A DNA stretch of 64,000 bases from Bacillus pseudomycoides (lineage in GTDB: Bacteria > Bacillota > Bacilli > Bacillales > Bacillaceae_G): NCBI RefSeq assembly GCF_002582035.1, contig NZ_NUQE01000094.1:1-64000 (forward strand), read 5' to 3'. Below, in pieces: positions 34,052-43,760 of this stretch. The notes below the pieces were generated by a model. That model was not told the origin of the DNA. It did no database searches and was given only the letters and a program-made list of their open reading frames with translations. The position numbers and the translations under genes are program-made. How positions within the stretch are numbered: the first letter of the stretch is position 1; the number at the start of each line of letters is the position of its first letter.

Positions 34052-36775
34052 TTAGTTCGATACCTTAGACTCTTCTAATTTCTCACGAAGAACCATTTGT
34101 AAGATACCGCCGTGACGGTAGTAGTCGATTTCTACTTCGCTATCGAAGCGCGCTACTACTTCAAATTGTTTTTTGTTGCCTTCTGAGTCAGTCGCAACAA
34201 CTTTTACAAGGTCGCGTGGTTTTACTGTTTTATCAACTTGAATTTCAAATGACTCTTGACCAGTAAAACCTAGTGTTTCTGCACTTTCACCATCTTTAAA
34301 TTGAAGTGGTAATACGCCCATTAATACAAGGTTACTGCGGTGAATACGCTCGAAGCTTTCTGCGATAACTGCTTTAATACCTAATAAGTTTGTACCTTTT
34401 GCAGCCCAGTCACGTGAGCTTCCCATACCGTAGTCTTTACCAGCGATTACAAGAAGACCAGTTCCATCTTGTTTGTATTTCATTGCTGCATCATAGATAG
34501 ATGTCACTTCGCCTGTTGGCCAGTATGTTGTGAATCCACCTTCTGTGCCTGGTGCGATTTGGTTTTTAATACGGATATTTGCAAATGTACCACGCATCAT
34601 TACTTCATGGTTACCACGGCGAGAACCGTAAGAGTTGAAGTCAACTGGCTGCACACCATTTTCTAATAAGTAACGGCCTGCTGGTGTGTTTTTACCGATA
34701 GATCCTGCTGGTGAAATATGGTCTGTTGTTACAGAGTCGCCAAATTTACCAACTACGCGCAATCCTGAAAGTGTTTCCACTTCGCCTGGCTCTTTTGCTA
34801 ACCCTTCGAAGAACGGTGGGTTTTGGATGTATGTTGAATCATTATCCCAAGTATATAAAGCTTCATTTGAAGTTTGGATTTCATTCCAGCGTTCATTGCT
34901 GTTAAATACTTGTGCATATTCTTTCTTAAATAACTCAGATGTTACAACATTTTGTACAACTTCTTCGATTTCTTTCGCTGTTGGCCAAATGTCATTAAAG
35001 TAAATTGGATTACCGTTTGCATCGTTACCGATTGCATCATTTTTCAAGTCGATATCTACTGTACCAGCAAGTGCATACGCCACAACTAGTGGTGGAGATG
35101 CTAAGTAGTTTGCTTTTACAAGCGGATGAATACGACCTTCAAAGTTACGGTTACCAGATAAAACTGATGTTACTAATAAGTCATTTGCAGCAATTGATTC
35201 TTCTAATTCTGGTGCTAATGGACCAGAGTTACCGATACAAGTTGTACAGCCGTAACCTACTGTTTGGAAACCTAATTGATCTAAATAAGTTGTTAATCCT
35301 GATTTATCTAGGTATTCTGTAACAACTTTAGATCCTGGTGCTAATGATGTTTTTACGTAACCAGGTACTTTAAGTCCTTTTTCAATTGCTTTTTTCGCAA
35401 CTAAACCTGCACCAATTAACACATATGGGTTAGATGTATTTGTACAGCTTGTAATTGCAGCAATTGCGATTGCACCTGTTTTCATCGTTACTTCTTGATC
35501 TTGTAATACTGCTTTCACTTCTTTATCAAATTCTTGCTCTGAGAAGCCAAATCCTTGGTTACCAACCGGTGCCACAACAGCTTTACGGAATTCATCTCTC
35601 ATGTTAGAAAGAGTAATTAAGTCTTGTGGGCGTTTTGGACCAGAAAGGTTAGACTCAATTGTATTTAAGTCAATTTCAACAAGATCTGTATAGATTGGAT
35701 CTTTACTATCAGCTGTATAGAATAAGCCGTTCGCTTTACAATATTCTTCAACGATGCGAATTTGTTCTTCGCTTCTTCCTGTTAAACGTAAGTAATCTAA
35801 TGAGATATCATCGATTGGGAAGAATCCACAAGTTGCACCGTACTCTGGTGCCATGTTAGAAATTGTTGCACGGTCAGCTAATGGCATGCTTTGTAAACCG
35901 CTGCCGAAGAACTCAACAAATTTTCCAACTACACCTTTTTGACGTAATACTTGTGTTACTTTTAATGCAACGTCTGTTGCTGTTGTACCACTTGGAAGTG
36001 TACCAGTTAATTTCACACCGATTACTTCTGGAACTGGGAAGTATGATGGCTGTCCAAGCATACCAGCTTCTGCTTCAATACCACCAACGCCCCATCCAAG
36101 AACACCGATTCCGTTAATCATCGTTGTATGAGAATCAGTTCCTACTAATGAGTCTGGATATGCAACAAGTTCACCTTCAGCATTTTTCACTGCATGAACA
36201 ACTGGTGCTAAATACTCAAGGTTTACTTGGTGAACGATACCTGTTGCTGGTGGAACCGCACGGTAGTTATCAAATGATTTTTGTGCCCAGCTTAAAAATT
36301 TATAACGTTCTTCATTACGTTTAAACTCTAAGTCCATGTTAAATTGAAGCGCGTCTGATGTACCCGCTCTATCAACCTGTACAGAGTGGTCAATAACAAG
36401 ATCAACTGTAATTTCTGGATTGATTTTATCAGGATCTCCGCCCATATCTGCCATTGCTTTGCGAAGAGAAGCTAAATCAACAACAGCTGGAACCCCTGTA
36501 AAGTCTTGTAAGATAACGCGAGATGGTTTAAACGGTACATCGATATCTTGAATATCTTTCGTTCCCCATTTCGCTAAATTTTCAACATGTTCTTCTTTAA
36601 TAACACGGCCATCAACTTGACGAAGTACTGATTCAAGCAATACTTTAATTGAATAAGGCAACTTAGAAACATTACCTACCCCTGCATCTTCAAGCGCTTT
36701 CAAACGATAATAATGATACGTATTTCCATCTACTTCAAATGTTGCACGAGCGTGAAATGGATTGTGTTTTACCAT
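34052..36775 (-). CDS. acnA: Aconitate hydratase
   Basis: 907 residues from [15 protein letters not shown], where GGGGGG lies 8 nt upstream; the frame extends further but without an RBS. The TCA-cycle citrate-isocitrate isomerase, equivalent to B. subtilis citB. 4Fe-4S ligands in [18 protein letters not shown] and [13 protein letters not shown], substrate motifs [18 protein letters not shown] and [17 protein letters not shown], and C-terminal swivel domain [20 protein letters not shown] are intact. The neighbouring sspO-sspP arrangement is as in B. subtilis. Confidence 0.97.
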   Translation of the reverse strand: MVKHNPFHARATFEVDGNTYHYYRLKALEDAGVGNVSKLPYSIKVLLESVLRQVDGRVIKEEHVENLAKWGTKDIQDIDVPFKPSRVILQDFTGVPAVVDLASLRKAMADMGGDPDKINPEITVDLVIDHSVQVDRAGTSDALQFNMDLEFKRNEERYKFLSWAQKSFDNYRAVPPATGIVHQVNLEYLAPVVHAVKNAEGELVAYPDSLVGTDSHTTMINGIGVLGWGVGGIEAEAGMLGQPSYFPVPEVIGVKLTGTLPSGTTATDVALKVTQVLRQKGVVGKFVEFFGSGLQSMPLADRATISNMAPEYGATCGFFPIDDISLDYLRLTGRSEEQIRIVEEYCKANGLFYTADSKDPIYTDLVEIDLNTIESNLSGPKRPQDLITLSNMRDEFRKAVVAPVGNQGFGFSEQEFDKEVKAVLQDQEVTMKTGAIAIAAITSCTNTSNPYVLIGAGLVAKKAIEKGLKVPGYVKTSLAPGSKVVTEYLDKSGLTTYLDQLGFQTVGYGCTTCIGNSGPLAPELEESIAANDLLVTSVLSGNRNFEGRIHPLVKANYLASPPLVVAYALAGTVDIDLKNDAIGNDANGNPIYFNDIWPTAKEIEEVVQNVVTSELFKKEYAQVFNSNERWNEIQTSNEALYTWDNDSTYIQNPPFFEGLAKEPGEVETLSGLRVVGKFGDSVTTDHISPAGSIGKNTPAGRYLLENGVQPVDFNSYGSRRGNHEVMMRGTFANIRIKNQIAPGTEGGFTTYWPTGEVTSIYDAAMKYKQDGTGLLVIAGKDYGMGSSRDWAAKGTNLLGIKAVIAESFERIHRSNLVLMGVLPLQFKDGESAETLGFTGQESFEIQVDKTVKPRDLVKVVATDSEGNKKQFEVVARFDSEVEIDYYRHGGILQMVLREKLEESKVSN

Positions 36776-37060
36776 TATGGTTACCCCCCTGTTAAACGTG
36801 ACTAAAGTTGTCTGAATATAAAATGTAGACAAACTTTTCAATACCTTACGATAATATATTATTACAACTTAAAGGATAAGTAAATAAGAAGAAACTTATA
36901 GCTTTTCATAAGTTTTCTTTATAACTTCGTTACTGCATAGTAAATTACTCGTTAACGGATACTATTTCTATAAAGTGAAACTGCTTTTTAGAAAGCGTTT
37001 TTCTTTATAAAAAGTGAATAGAACTCTTCAAGCTCTTATAGTCAATTAGGGGGTATAATA

Positions 37061-37210
37061 ATGGGAAAACGTAAAGCAAATCATGTCATTCCAGGAATGA
37101 ATGCAGCCTCTGCACAAGGACAAGGTACAGGGTATAATGAGGAAATGTCGAATGAACCATTAACAGCGGCTCAGCGTCAAAACAATAAAAAGCGTAAAAA
37201 GAATCAATAA
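37061..37210 (+). CDS. sspO: Small acid-soluble spore protein O
   Basis: 49 residues: [40 protein letters not shown] and NNKKRKKNQ. This is the SspO (CotK) family, made in the forespore. GGGGG lies 10 nt upstream of the ATG. Divergent from acnA as in B. subtilis; forespore sigma-G control is expected from the family. Confidence 0.93.
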   Translation: MGKRKANHVIPGMNAASAQGQGTGYNEEMSNEPLTAAQRQNNKKRKKNQ

Positions 37211-37213
37211 GAC

Positions 37214-37244
37214 AAAATCCCAAAAGATAATCTTTTGGGATTTT
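37214..37244. terminator. Shared terminator of sspO and the deacetylase gene
   Basis: AAAATCCCAAAAGA and TCTTTTGGGATTTT are exact complements around a 3-nt loop between the convergent genes. Confidence 0.85.
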
Positions 37245-37970
37245 TCAATGCTTATACTTTAATAACTCTGACACTTTTACGAATCGATACCCTTGTTTTT
37301 GCAGGGCTGGTAAAATCTCATTTAATGCTTCGACAGTTTGGCTTCTATCGCCTCCTCCATCATGCAATAAGACAATATCACCACTCTTCGCATTGTTTAG
37401 AACGTGATTGACAATCTTATTCTTTCCAGGATTAGACCAATCTCTCGGATCTTGATGCCAAGACCATAACACAATTTGATATCCTGCTTCCGTTGCCGTT
37501 GTGAATACAGATTCATTAATATACCCACCAGGTGGGCGAAAAAGGAGTGGTTTATCTATCCATTTTTGTAAATACCGTTTCCCCTCTAGAATATCATTGT
37601 GGAGTTTTTGTCCTGTTGCGCTGCGTGCATACAAATGATTCATTGTATGATTACCAATTTCATGCCCTTCCTGTAACACCTGTTCAATTAAATATGGATT
37701 ACGCTGAATTCGGAATCCAATCATAAAAAAGGTTGCCTCAGCATTGTATTGGCGTAATATATTTAAAATTTGAGGTGTATATGTAGGATCTGGACCATCA
37801 TCGAAAGTGATTGCCATTATTTTTTCATTAGTTGGTACTTCCCATGTTACATAGCCAGTTGGTTCTAGTTCTTTTCTCATTAACATTTTTGCATCAACAT
37901 GTTCAATTCCTATCATACTTAACATAAAAATAAAACAACTAATTATAATACATTTTTCTTTCATCATCAT
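37245..37970 (-). CDS. Polysaccharide deacetylase (NodB-type)
   Basis: 241 residues with an N-terminal signal/anchor (IIISCFIFMLSMIGIEHVDA). NodB motifs are complete: TFDDGPDPTYTPQIL (catalytic Asp), HTMNHLYA (HxxxH metal ligands), FRPPGGYINE, and LLHDGGGDRSQTVEAL with the last His. A surface peptidoglycan or glycan deacetylase. Several such enzymes occur in the B. cereus group. Position beside spore genes does not prove a spore role. Confidence 0.88.
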   Translation of the reverse strand: MMMKEKCIIISCFIFMLSMIGIEHVDAKMLMRKELEPTGYVTWEVPTNEKIMAITFDDGPDPTYTPQILNILRQYNAEATFFMIGFRIQRNPYLIEQVLQEGHEIGNHTMNHLYARSATGQKLHNDILEGKRYLQKWIDKPLLFRPPGGYINESVFTTATEAGYQIVLWSWHQDPRDWSNPGKNKIVNHVLNNAKSGDIVLLHDGGGDRSQTVEALNEILPALQKQGYRFVKVSELLKYKH

Positions 37971-38016
37971 TAGCTCGTCTTATGTGAAAAGGCTGCTGAG
38001 ACCACTCAACAACCTA

Positions 38017-38280
38017 TTAATCACGCACTTCCTCCACATTTTGCATAATATGTTGTAAATCTTGTTCATATTGTTGCAATTGCTTTCGCTGTGTTTCAGA
38101 AGCAACTTCTAATGCATTTTGAATTTGTTCATATGCTTCATGCACTTCTTGACGTAAATGTTTTAAGTCCTGTGCATAATTTGGATCGTTTTTTACAATG
38201 TTGTTATATACATTTTCTGCATCTATCGTTCCTTGCTGTGCAGCTTGAAATGCTTGTTGCTTATCTTTGTGATACGGCAT
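38017..38280 (-). CDS. Small helical hypothetical protein
   Basis: 87 residues from MPYHKDKQQAFQAAQQG, chosen because GGGGA is 6 nt upstream. Wholly helical and charged, with heptad-like VHEAYEQIQNALEVASETQR. Lies between the deacetylase gene and sspP on the opposite strand to sspP. Function unknown. Confidence 0.7.
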   Translation of the reverse strand: MPYHKDKQQAFQAAQQGTIDAENVYNNIVKNDPNYAQDLKHLRQEVHEAYEQIQNALEVASETQRKQLQQYEQDLQHIMQNVEEVRD

Positions 38281-38487
38281 AACCATTCCCCTTTCTGTTA
38301 TTACTCTCCATTATCTTTTACCTTTACCTCAAAAAACATTCTCGTATAAATTTATGAAGTTTTCTCATCCTAATGTAGAGCGAAACTTTAGATTTAGGTA
38401 CTTTCCTTCAGCTAATTCATTTCGCTAATCGAGCTCTACCGGTCATTTGAATAGCCGCTAGAGCACAAGAAAAAGAGGGGTATTATA

Positions 38488-38634
38488 ATGGAGAAAAACA
38501 ACAGCAAATCCATTCGTAAAAATTCTCCGCAAGGGCAAGTTTCTGGTGGACAACCAGAACCGTTAAGCGGATCACACAAAGTAAAAAACCAAAAACATAC
38601 GCGTCAAAAAAATCATGCTCACCACGATATGTAA
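38488..38634 (+). CDS. sspP: Small acid-soluble spore protein P
   Basis: 48 residues: [40 protein letters not shown] and KNHAHHDM. The SspP (CotL) family signature [17 protein letters not shown] is clear. AGAGGGG upstream. Spore core protein. Confidence 0.92.
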   Translation: MEKNNSKSIRKNSPQGQVSGGQPEPLSGSHKVKNQKHTRQKNHAHHDM

Positions 38635-38640
38635 CAAAGT

Positions 38641-38662
38641 AGACAGTGCATGCGCACTGTCT
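38641..38662 (+). terminator. Terminator of sspP
   Basis: AGACAGTGC and GCACTGTCT around ATGC, followed by TTTTTATC. Confidence 0.85.
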
Positions 38663-38783
38663 TTTTATCATATATTTCTAATATCTTCTCTTCTTTTTAA
38701 GCACATTTCCCCTTTCTTTTTCACCTCTATTTTCAAAGTGAATATCGTAATATGTAATGAAATTTTATGGAGGTTTTCTTACA

Positions 38784-39167
38784 ATGGGCAAGAAAAAGAA
38801 AAAAGACTGCCTTTTTCGTGTTGATGGCTTTGAAGAATGGATGAATCAATTTTGCTCCGATTTATACACAAATTCCCCCTCTCCAAATGATATTCACGTT
38901 GACCTTTTTGAAACAGAACAAGAATATATTTTAGAAGCCGATATTCCGAACATAGTAGAGCGAAATATTCTGATTAAAAGAACGGAGACAGGCCTACAAA
39001 TTAACATATCCTATAATAATTCTGCCTTGCAGCATATGATTTTCTTACCAGCTAATATTATATATAAAAAAATGTTAGCCTATCTTGAAAATGGTCTTCT
39101 CACCATTCACATTTCTAAAACAGAAACAGCACAATTAACAGAACAAACTGTCCTCTTTACAGATTAA
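38784..39167 (+). CDS. Hsp20/alpha-crystallin-like small protein
   Basis: 127 residues from MGKKKKKDCLFRVDGFEEWM, with GGAGG 10 nt upstream. HVDLFETEQEYILEADIPNI opens an alpha-crystallin domain (VDLxExExEYxxxADxPG pattern), and MLAYLENGLLTIHISKTE is its C-terminal GxLxI strand, with Asn in place of the usual Asp/Glu. Members such as B. subtilis CotM/CotP are in the spore coat, and the spore neighbours support that as an inference. Confidence 0.78.
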   Translation: MGKKKKKDCLFRVDGFEEWMNQFCSDLYTNSPSPNDIHVDLFETEQEYILEADIPNIVERNILIKRTETGLQINISYNNSALQHMIFLPANIIYKKMLAYLENGLLTIHISKTETAQLTEQTVLFTD

Positions 39168-39178
39168 TCATACACTGA

Positions 39179-39405
39179 CCGCGAATGGTGTGATAAAGTG
39201 AAACTTCCATCAGTGAGGGTTTTCTTCATCCCCCATTGATAGAAAGCTCTCACCAATCGGGCGCATGCCAGCAGTTATCCCCCACCTATCTTCCTCGCTT
39301 CTCTCAATCTTAGGGTGAGGGTCTTACTACCCGCGAATAGCGGGATAAAGCAGAAAGTAACAGAGGATTTGAAAGCGGTTAATACCTTAGAACTACTATT
39401 GCACT
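39179..39405. repeat. bcr-like intergenic repeat of the B. cereus group
   Basis: Noncoding 230-bp stretch with features I recognise from B. cereus-group repeats: ATCCCCCATTGATAG, CACCAATCGGGCGCATGCC, TTATCCCCCACCTATC, TTCCTCGCTTCTCTCAATC and GGGTGAGGGTCTTACTACCC. GCGAATGGTGTGATAAAG (39181-39198) recurs as GCGAATAGCGGGATAAAG (39333-39350), and a degenerate copy lies at 57214-57230. Such repeats are thought to be mobilised in trans and may form RNA structure. Confidence 0.55.
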
Positions 39406-39412
39406 GGTAATG

Positions 39413-39452
39413 ATAAAGGAGGCTGATTCTTAAAATAATCAGCCTCCTTTAT
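39413..39452 (-). terminator. Terminator of the MFS gene
   Basis: ATAAAGGAGGCTGATT and its exact complement flank an 8-nt loop, 28 bp after the MFS stop. Confidence 0.8.
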
Positions 39453-39480
39453 TCATAAAACCTTATTGTACATACGCGTA

Positions 39481-40722
39481 TTACATTTGTGCTTCCCATT
39501 TTTCTTCTATCGTTCTTTTACGCAGCAAACTTCTTGTCAACAACAGAATTGGGAATGCAAGCATTGAAAGTACCGCCAAAATTGTAAAAATCATAAAACC
39601 ATTGCCGTAACTATAATAATCTAACAAAATCCCGCCAAACCATGGCCCAATAACAGATCCGATTCCTGAGAATCCCATTGCCCCGAAATATGTTCCCTTT
39701 AAATTTGCAACAGCAATTTGATCAATAAACACATCTGTCATGGAAAACATTAATACTTCTCCGATTGTAAATATGATCGTACAAACGAAAACAGCCCACA
39801 TTGATCCCGCAAATCCAAATCCACATAATCCTACACTAACAAGTAATGTACCAATCATAATGGATACAAGCGGTGTATACTTTTTACAAACTTGAATGAG
39901 TGGGTACTGAACGATTACTACAGTAATTGCGTTTAATGTTAATGCATAAGAAAACAATTTCACTCCATTTTCAAATAGATGAGAGTTTGCGAAATATTGA
40001 GAAATCGTTGATGAAAACTGTGAGTATCCTGCTGTACTAATGATAATTCCAATTAACGCAACTAAAAAGACAATGTCTTTTCTTATAATGCGCAAGGAAT
40101 CCATAAAAGTAACTCGTTCTGTCTTTTCTGTTTTTTCTTCTCCAATGTGATACTTTCGAAATTGTAATGCGAGTACAATTGTATAAAGAGCATACATAAT
40201 AGCTGCTATAAAAAATGGTGTTGTTGATTCAGCGCTTCCAAGCTGAAGACCAACAAGTGGCCCAATCGCTACACCAACATTAATAGCACCGTAACGCAAG
40301 TTAAACATCATTAAACGATGCTCCGGCTTTGTTAAATCGGATAATAAGGCGCGAGACGTTGGCTCAAAAAATGAACGACACATCCCATTTAGTGCATTTA
40401 GCAGGAAAAATTCAACAACATGTTCTGCAAATCCAAATCCAATAAATACACAAATCCAAACAATAATAGATGCTAACATAATCTTTTTCCGTCCATAACG
40501 ATCTGATAAATTCCCGCCAATGAAACTTGCAAATACCCCTACTAATGCGCTCGTTCCAATAATTGCTCCTGTAACTCCTGCTGATATTCCTTTTGCATTC
40601 GTCAAGTAAATTGCTAAAAACGGAATGCTCATTGATGTTGCAAATCTTGCAAATAATGTTCCAATAATGATAGTCATCCCGATAGGATGAATATGTTGTA
40701 ACTTCCCCTTCATCTCTTTCAC
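39481..40722 (-). CDS. MFS transporter
   Basis: 413 residues, about 12 membrane helices in two halves. The loop 2-3 motif GGNLSDRYGRKKIMLASII is at about residue 68, and helix 5 carries RYGAINVGVAIGPLVG (antiporter motif C-like), indicating a drug- or metabolite-proton exporter. Substrate unknown. Confidence 0.88.
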   Translation of the reverse strand: MKEMKGKLQHIHPIGMTIIIGTLFARFATSMSIPFLAIYLTNAKGISAGVTGAIIGTSALVGVFASFIGGNLSDRYGRKKIMLASIIVWICVFIGFGFAEHVVEFFLLNALNGMCRSFFEPTSRALLSDLTKPEHRLMMFNLRYGAINVGVAIGPLVGLQLGSAESTTPFFIAAIMYALYTIVLALQFRKYHIGEEKTEKTERVTFMDSLRIIRKDIVFLVALIGIIISTAGYSQFSSTISQYFANSHLFENGVKLFSYALTLNAITVVIVQYPLIQVCKKYTPLVSIMIGTLLVSVGLCGFGFAGSMWAVFVCTIIFTIGEVLMFSMTDVFIDQIAVANLKGTYFGAMGFSGIGSVIGPWFGGILLDYYSYGNGFMIFTILAVLSMLAFPILLLTRSLLRKRTIEEKWEAQM

Positions 40723-40800
40723 CTTCTCTATTTACAAATGCAATACAAAGAAAAAGAAAGCTGAAAAGCAGCTTCCTTCGAAAACATGATTTTCATTTTC

Positions 40801-41193
40801 CTAAACACGAGCTGTTCGTTTCAGCTCCATATCAATACCATATGTAAACTGTAATTCTTTTAATACTGCCTCTACTTCAATATTTACATTATGTTTACTA
40901 TTAAACTCAGCTATCCAACTCTCTACTTCTTCATGTGTGTAGCTATATTCTCCAGCTATCCAACTTTTCATATCAAAACATTCATTAATACAAACTTGAA
41001 TAAGCAGCTGATCATACATAGAGACTACATCTTCTTTCTTCCATAGCAATTCTTTCACATATAACCGGTCAAATGTGACACTTTCTCGGTTACATTCTGT
41101 TAAATGACGGGTCATTGCATGCAATTCTCGGTATAACTCAGAAATATTTGTATTTAGATGAATCAGTTTACGTACACCATTTTCATATAACAT
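40801..41193 (-). CDS. Hypothetical soluble protein
   Basis: 130 residues from MLYENGVRKLIHLNTNISEL, chosen because GGGGG is 8 nt upstream. All-helical, acidic, no known motif. May share a transcript with the MFS gene (78 bp gap). Confidence 0.65.
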   Translation of the reverse strand: MLYENGVRKLIHLNTNISELYRELHAMTRHLTECNRESVTFDRLYVKELLWKKEDVVSMYDQLLIQVCINECFDMKSWIAGEYSYTHEEVESWIAEFNSKHNVNIEVEAVLKELQFTYGIDMELKRTARV

Positions 41194-41333
41194 ATCATCC
41201 ACCCCCGTTATGTTCCCCTTTTTCTCATTATAGCAAGAAAATTCTAAAAAAGAGAATTTTTCTTTTGAAATATTAGGAAAGTTATACGTATTGTTTTACA
41301 ATAAAAACAGTTACATTTGAAAGGGGTATAGAC

Positions 41334-42542
41334 GTGAACCAAAAATTATATTACAAAGATGCATACTTACAAACATTCACAGCTCAAATTACAAAACAAG
41401 AGCGTGACAACGATGGTAATATATATGTTGTATTAACAGAAACAGCTTTTTATCCAACCGGCGGTGGGCAGCCACATGATACGGGACAGTTAAATCAAAT
41501 TCCTGTTATAAATGTGGAGGAAATAGATGGAGAAATTCGCCATTACATTACGGAAGAGATACATACAAATGAAGTAACAGGATATATTTCTTGGAAACGT
41601 CGTTTTGATCATATGCAACAACACGCTGGACAACATATTTTGTCTGCTATATTTTGGGATCACTTTAATATTCCAACAATCGGTTTTCATCTAGGACGAG
41701 AGATCGTAACAATTGATTTAGAAACTTCCGACCTTTCTTTGGAAACAGCCGAAGAAGCTGCTTACCTTGCTAATCAAATTATATTTGAAAATCGTCCCAT
41801 TACAGTTCAATGGGTAAACCAAGAAGAAGCAAAACAGCTTCCCCTTCGCAAGGAACCAACTGTAACAGAAAACATTCGTGTTGTGATTATTGAAAATCTT
41901 GATTATAACGGCTGTGGCGGTACACATCCAAAACAAACTGGTGAAGTCGGCCCGATTCAGATTATCGATTTGGAGCGTCATAAAGGAAACATTCGACTTA
42001 CATTTGTTTGCGGCTGGCGTACAATCGAACTTATGAAGCGCAATCAAGCTCTCGTAAAAAGCGCAGCCCAGCAATTACATAGTAAAGAAGACGATATTCC
42101 AAACAAAATAAAGCAGCTCCTTTCTTCTCAAAAGGAAAATGAAAAAGCACTGCAAACAGCCAACGAAAAACTCATTCTTGTAGAAGCAAATGAATTATTA
42201 CAACAAGGGGAGAAAACTTCGTTTGGAAAACAAATTGCAGTTAACTTTACAGATCGTTCTATGCAGGAACTTGCAAAATTAGCAGCTATCCTTACCGAAA
42301 AAGATGAACATATCATTACATATTTTGTTACACAAAACGGTGGAAATTTACAATGCATTTGCGCATGCGGTAAAGCCGTTGAGCAAAACATGAATACTCT
42401 TTTAAAAGCAGCTCTTCCTCTTATAGATGGAAAAGGTGGAGGTAATCAAAAAAGCGCACGCGGCGGTGGAAAAGCAACCATTTCAGGTGAAGCATTTTTA
42501 AATCATCTCATTCGCATACAAAAAGAAACGCAAGAAGCATAA
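41334..42542 (+). CDS. Alanyl-tRNA editing protein AlaX-type (AlaX-L)
   Basis: 402 residues with a GTG start after AAAGGGG. The editing domain has zinc motif FDHMQQHAGQHILSAIF (HxxxH) and GCGGTHPKQTGEVG (CxxxH); the C-terminus from about residue 330 is a DHHA1-like domain rich in glycine (GGGNQKSARGGGKA). It hydrolyses Ser- or Gly-tRNA(Ala) free of synthetase. Full length for AlaX-L. The stop lies in the loop of the terminator. Confidence 0.9.
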   Translation: MNQKLYYKDAYLQTFTAQITKQERDNDGNIYVVLTETAFYPTGGGQPHDTGQLNQIPVINVEEIDGEIRHYITEEIHTNEVTGYISWKRRFDHMQQHAGQHILSAIFWDHFNIPTIGFHLGREIVTIDLETSDLSLETAEEAAYLANQIIFENRPITVQWVNQEEAKQLPLRKEPTVTENIRVVIIENLDYNGCGGTHPKQTGEVGPIQIIDLERHKGNIRLTFVCGWRTIELMKRNQALVKSAAQQLHSKEDDIPNKIKQLLSSQKENEKALQTANEKLILVEANELLQQGEKTSFGKQIAVNFTDRSMQELAKLAAILTEKDEHIITYFVTQNGGNLQCICACGKAVEQNMNTLLKAALPLIDGKGGGNQKSARGGGKATISGEAFLNHLIRIQKETQEA

Positions 42543-42559
42543 ATAGCTTCTTGCGTTTC
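42525..42559 (+). terminator. Terminator overlapping the AlaX stop
   Basis: GAAACGCAAGAAGC and GCTTCTTGCGTTTC are exact complements; the TAA stop is in the 7-nt loop. Followed by TACTATATT. Confidence 0.7.
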
Positions 42560-42665
42560 TACTATATTGGGAGACTCTTCTCTTTCGTAACACAACGTAA
42601 CTGATGATACGAATGAACATAATAATTTGCACCTTGAATTACTAAATTTTGAAAGGTTGTGATTC

Positions 42666-43760
42666 CTAGCTTTCTACTTTCTCAAATAAAAGCGCAAGTC
42701 CAATCCCTCCGCCAATACCTAACGTTGCAATCACGTATTTTACCCGTTCTCTTTGCACTTGATAATATAATCTTGTCACGAGCATTGCTCCCGATGCACC
42801 GTACGGATGTCCAAGAGCAATCGCTCCGCCGTTTACATTTAATTTTTCATAAGGAATGTTTAACTCTCTCACACATGCAACTATTTTGGAAGCAAACGCT
42901 TCATTCATTTCAATATAATCAATATCTTCCATTGTAAGATTCATCTGTTGTAATAATTTTTGCACCGCAAATATCGGTCCACTCCCAGGAAAATGAGGAT
43001 CTACACCAGCAACGGCACTATGCACAAATCGTAGCACCGGTTTATAACCAAGCTTTTCAGCTTGCTTTTCATTCATAATAAGAAGTGCACACGCTCCGTC
43101 ATTCACTCCACATGAATTACCTGCCGTCACTGTTCCCTCTTGTAAAAAAGCAGGGCGTGTTCGTTTTATAATTCTTTCATAATTCATACGAGGCTTAATC
43201 GTTTCATCTCCTATAATATGAGAAACTGGTACAATTTCTTCTTGTAAATATCTTTTTTCTAATGCTGCTAATGTTCGTTTATAGCTTAAACATGCATACG
43301 CATCTTGCATCTCTTTTGTAATTTCGTAACGCTCAGCTACATACTCTGCAGCAACTCCCATATCAGGATCACCAATATGTTCAGGTGAGAAGCGCGCTCG
43401 TTTCTCAAACAGTGAAGTGCTTACACTTTCGGCCCCACCTGCAATGTAACAAGTTCCCGCTCCACCCTGAATCAGATGGCATGCCAATCGAATCGCTTCC
43501 AGTCCAGCTCCGCACTGACGATCAATCGTCACACCTGGTACAGCATACGGGAGACCTGCCTCTAGTGCCGACAACCGAGCCACATTTCCACCAGGCCCGA
43601 CAACATTTCCCAATATAACATCATCGATTTCTTTTTCGATACCTTTACTTATATAAGTAAGTAAAGGGGCCGTTAATTTTTCAACAGAATAATCTTTAAA
43701 TATCCCATTTATCTTTCCAATCGGAGTGCGTTTTGCTTCAACAATTACTGCTCTATTCAT
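42666..43760 (-). CDS. yhfS: Thiolase-family protein (YhfS-like)
   Basis: 364 residues from MNRAVIVEAKRTPIGKINGI, whose ATG overlaps the end of yhfT by 8 bp. The acyl-accepting Cys is in TIDRQCGAGLEAI, the second motif NGGAIALGHPYGASGAM is intact, and the C-terminal motif reads ATLGIGGGIGLA, where thiolases have Cys (…CIGGG…). This loss of the base Cys is read directly from GGT at that codon. Third gene of bioY-yhfT-yhfS, matching the B. subtilis yhfU-yhfT-yhfS order. Role in biotin or fatty-acid metabolism is inferred from context. Confidence 0.85.
   Translation of the reverse strand: MNRAVIVEAKRTPIGKINGIFKDYSVEKLTAPLLTYISKGIEKEIDDVILGNVVGPGGNVARLSALEAGLPYAVPGVTIDRQCGAGLEAIRLACHLIQGGAGTCYIAGGAESVSTSLFEKRARFSPEHIGDPDMGVAAEYVAERYEITKEMQDAYACLSYKRTLAALEKRYLQEEIVPVSHIIGDETIKPRMNYERIIKRTRPAFLQEGTVTAGNSCGVNDGACALLIMNEKQAEKLGYKPVLRFVHSAVAGVDPHFPGSGPIFAVQKLLQQMNLTMEDIDYIEMNEAFASKIVACVRELNIPYEKLNVNGGAIALGHPYGASGAMLVTRLYYQVQRERVKYVIATLGIGGGIGLALLFEKVES

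Noticed and set aside
34469-36324. Several plus-strand open frames opposite acnA
   Set aside because: They are antisense shadows of a highly conserved aconitase and lack ribosome binding sites.
42560-42662. Minus-strand frame ending …KEKSLPI* between yhfS and alaX
   Set aside because: About 34 codons with no start or RBS; looks like chance or an unidentifiable tail.
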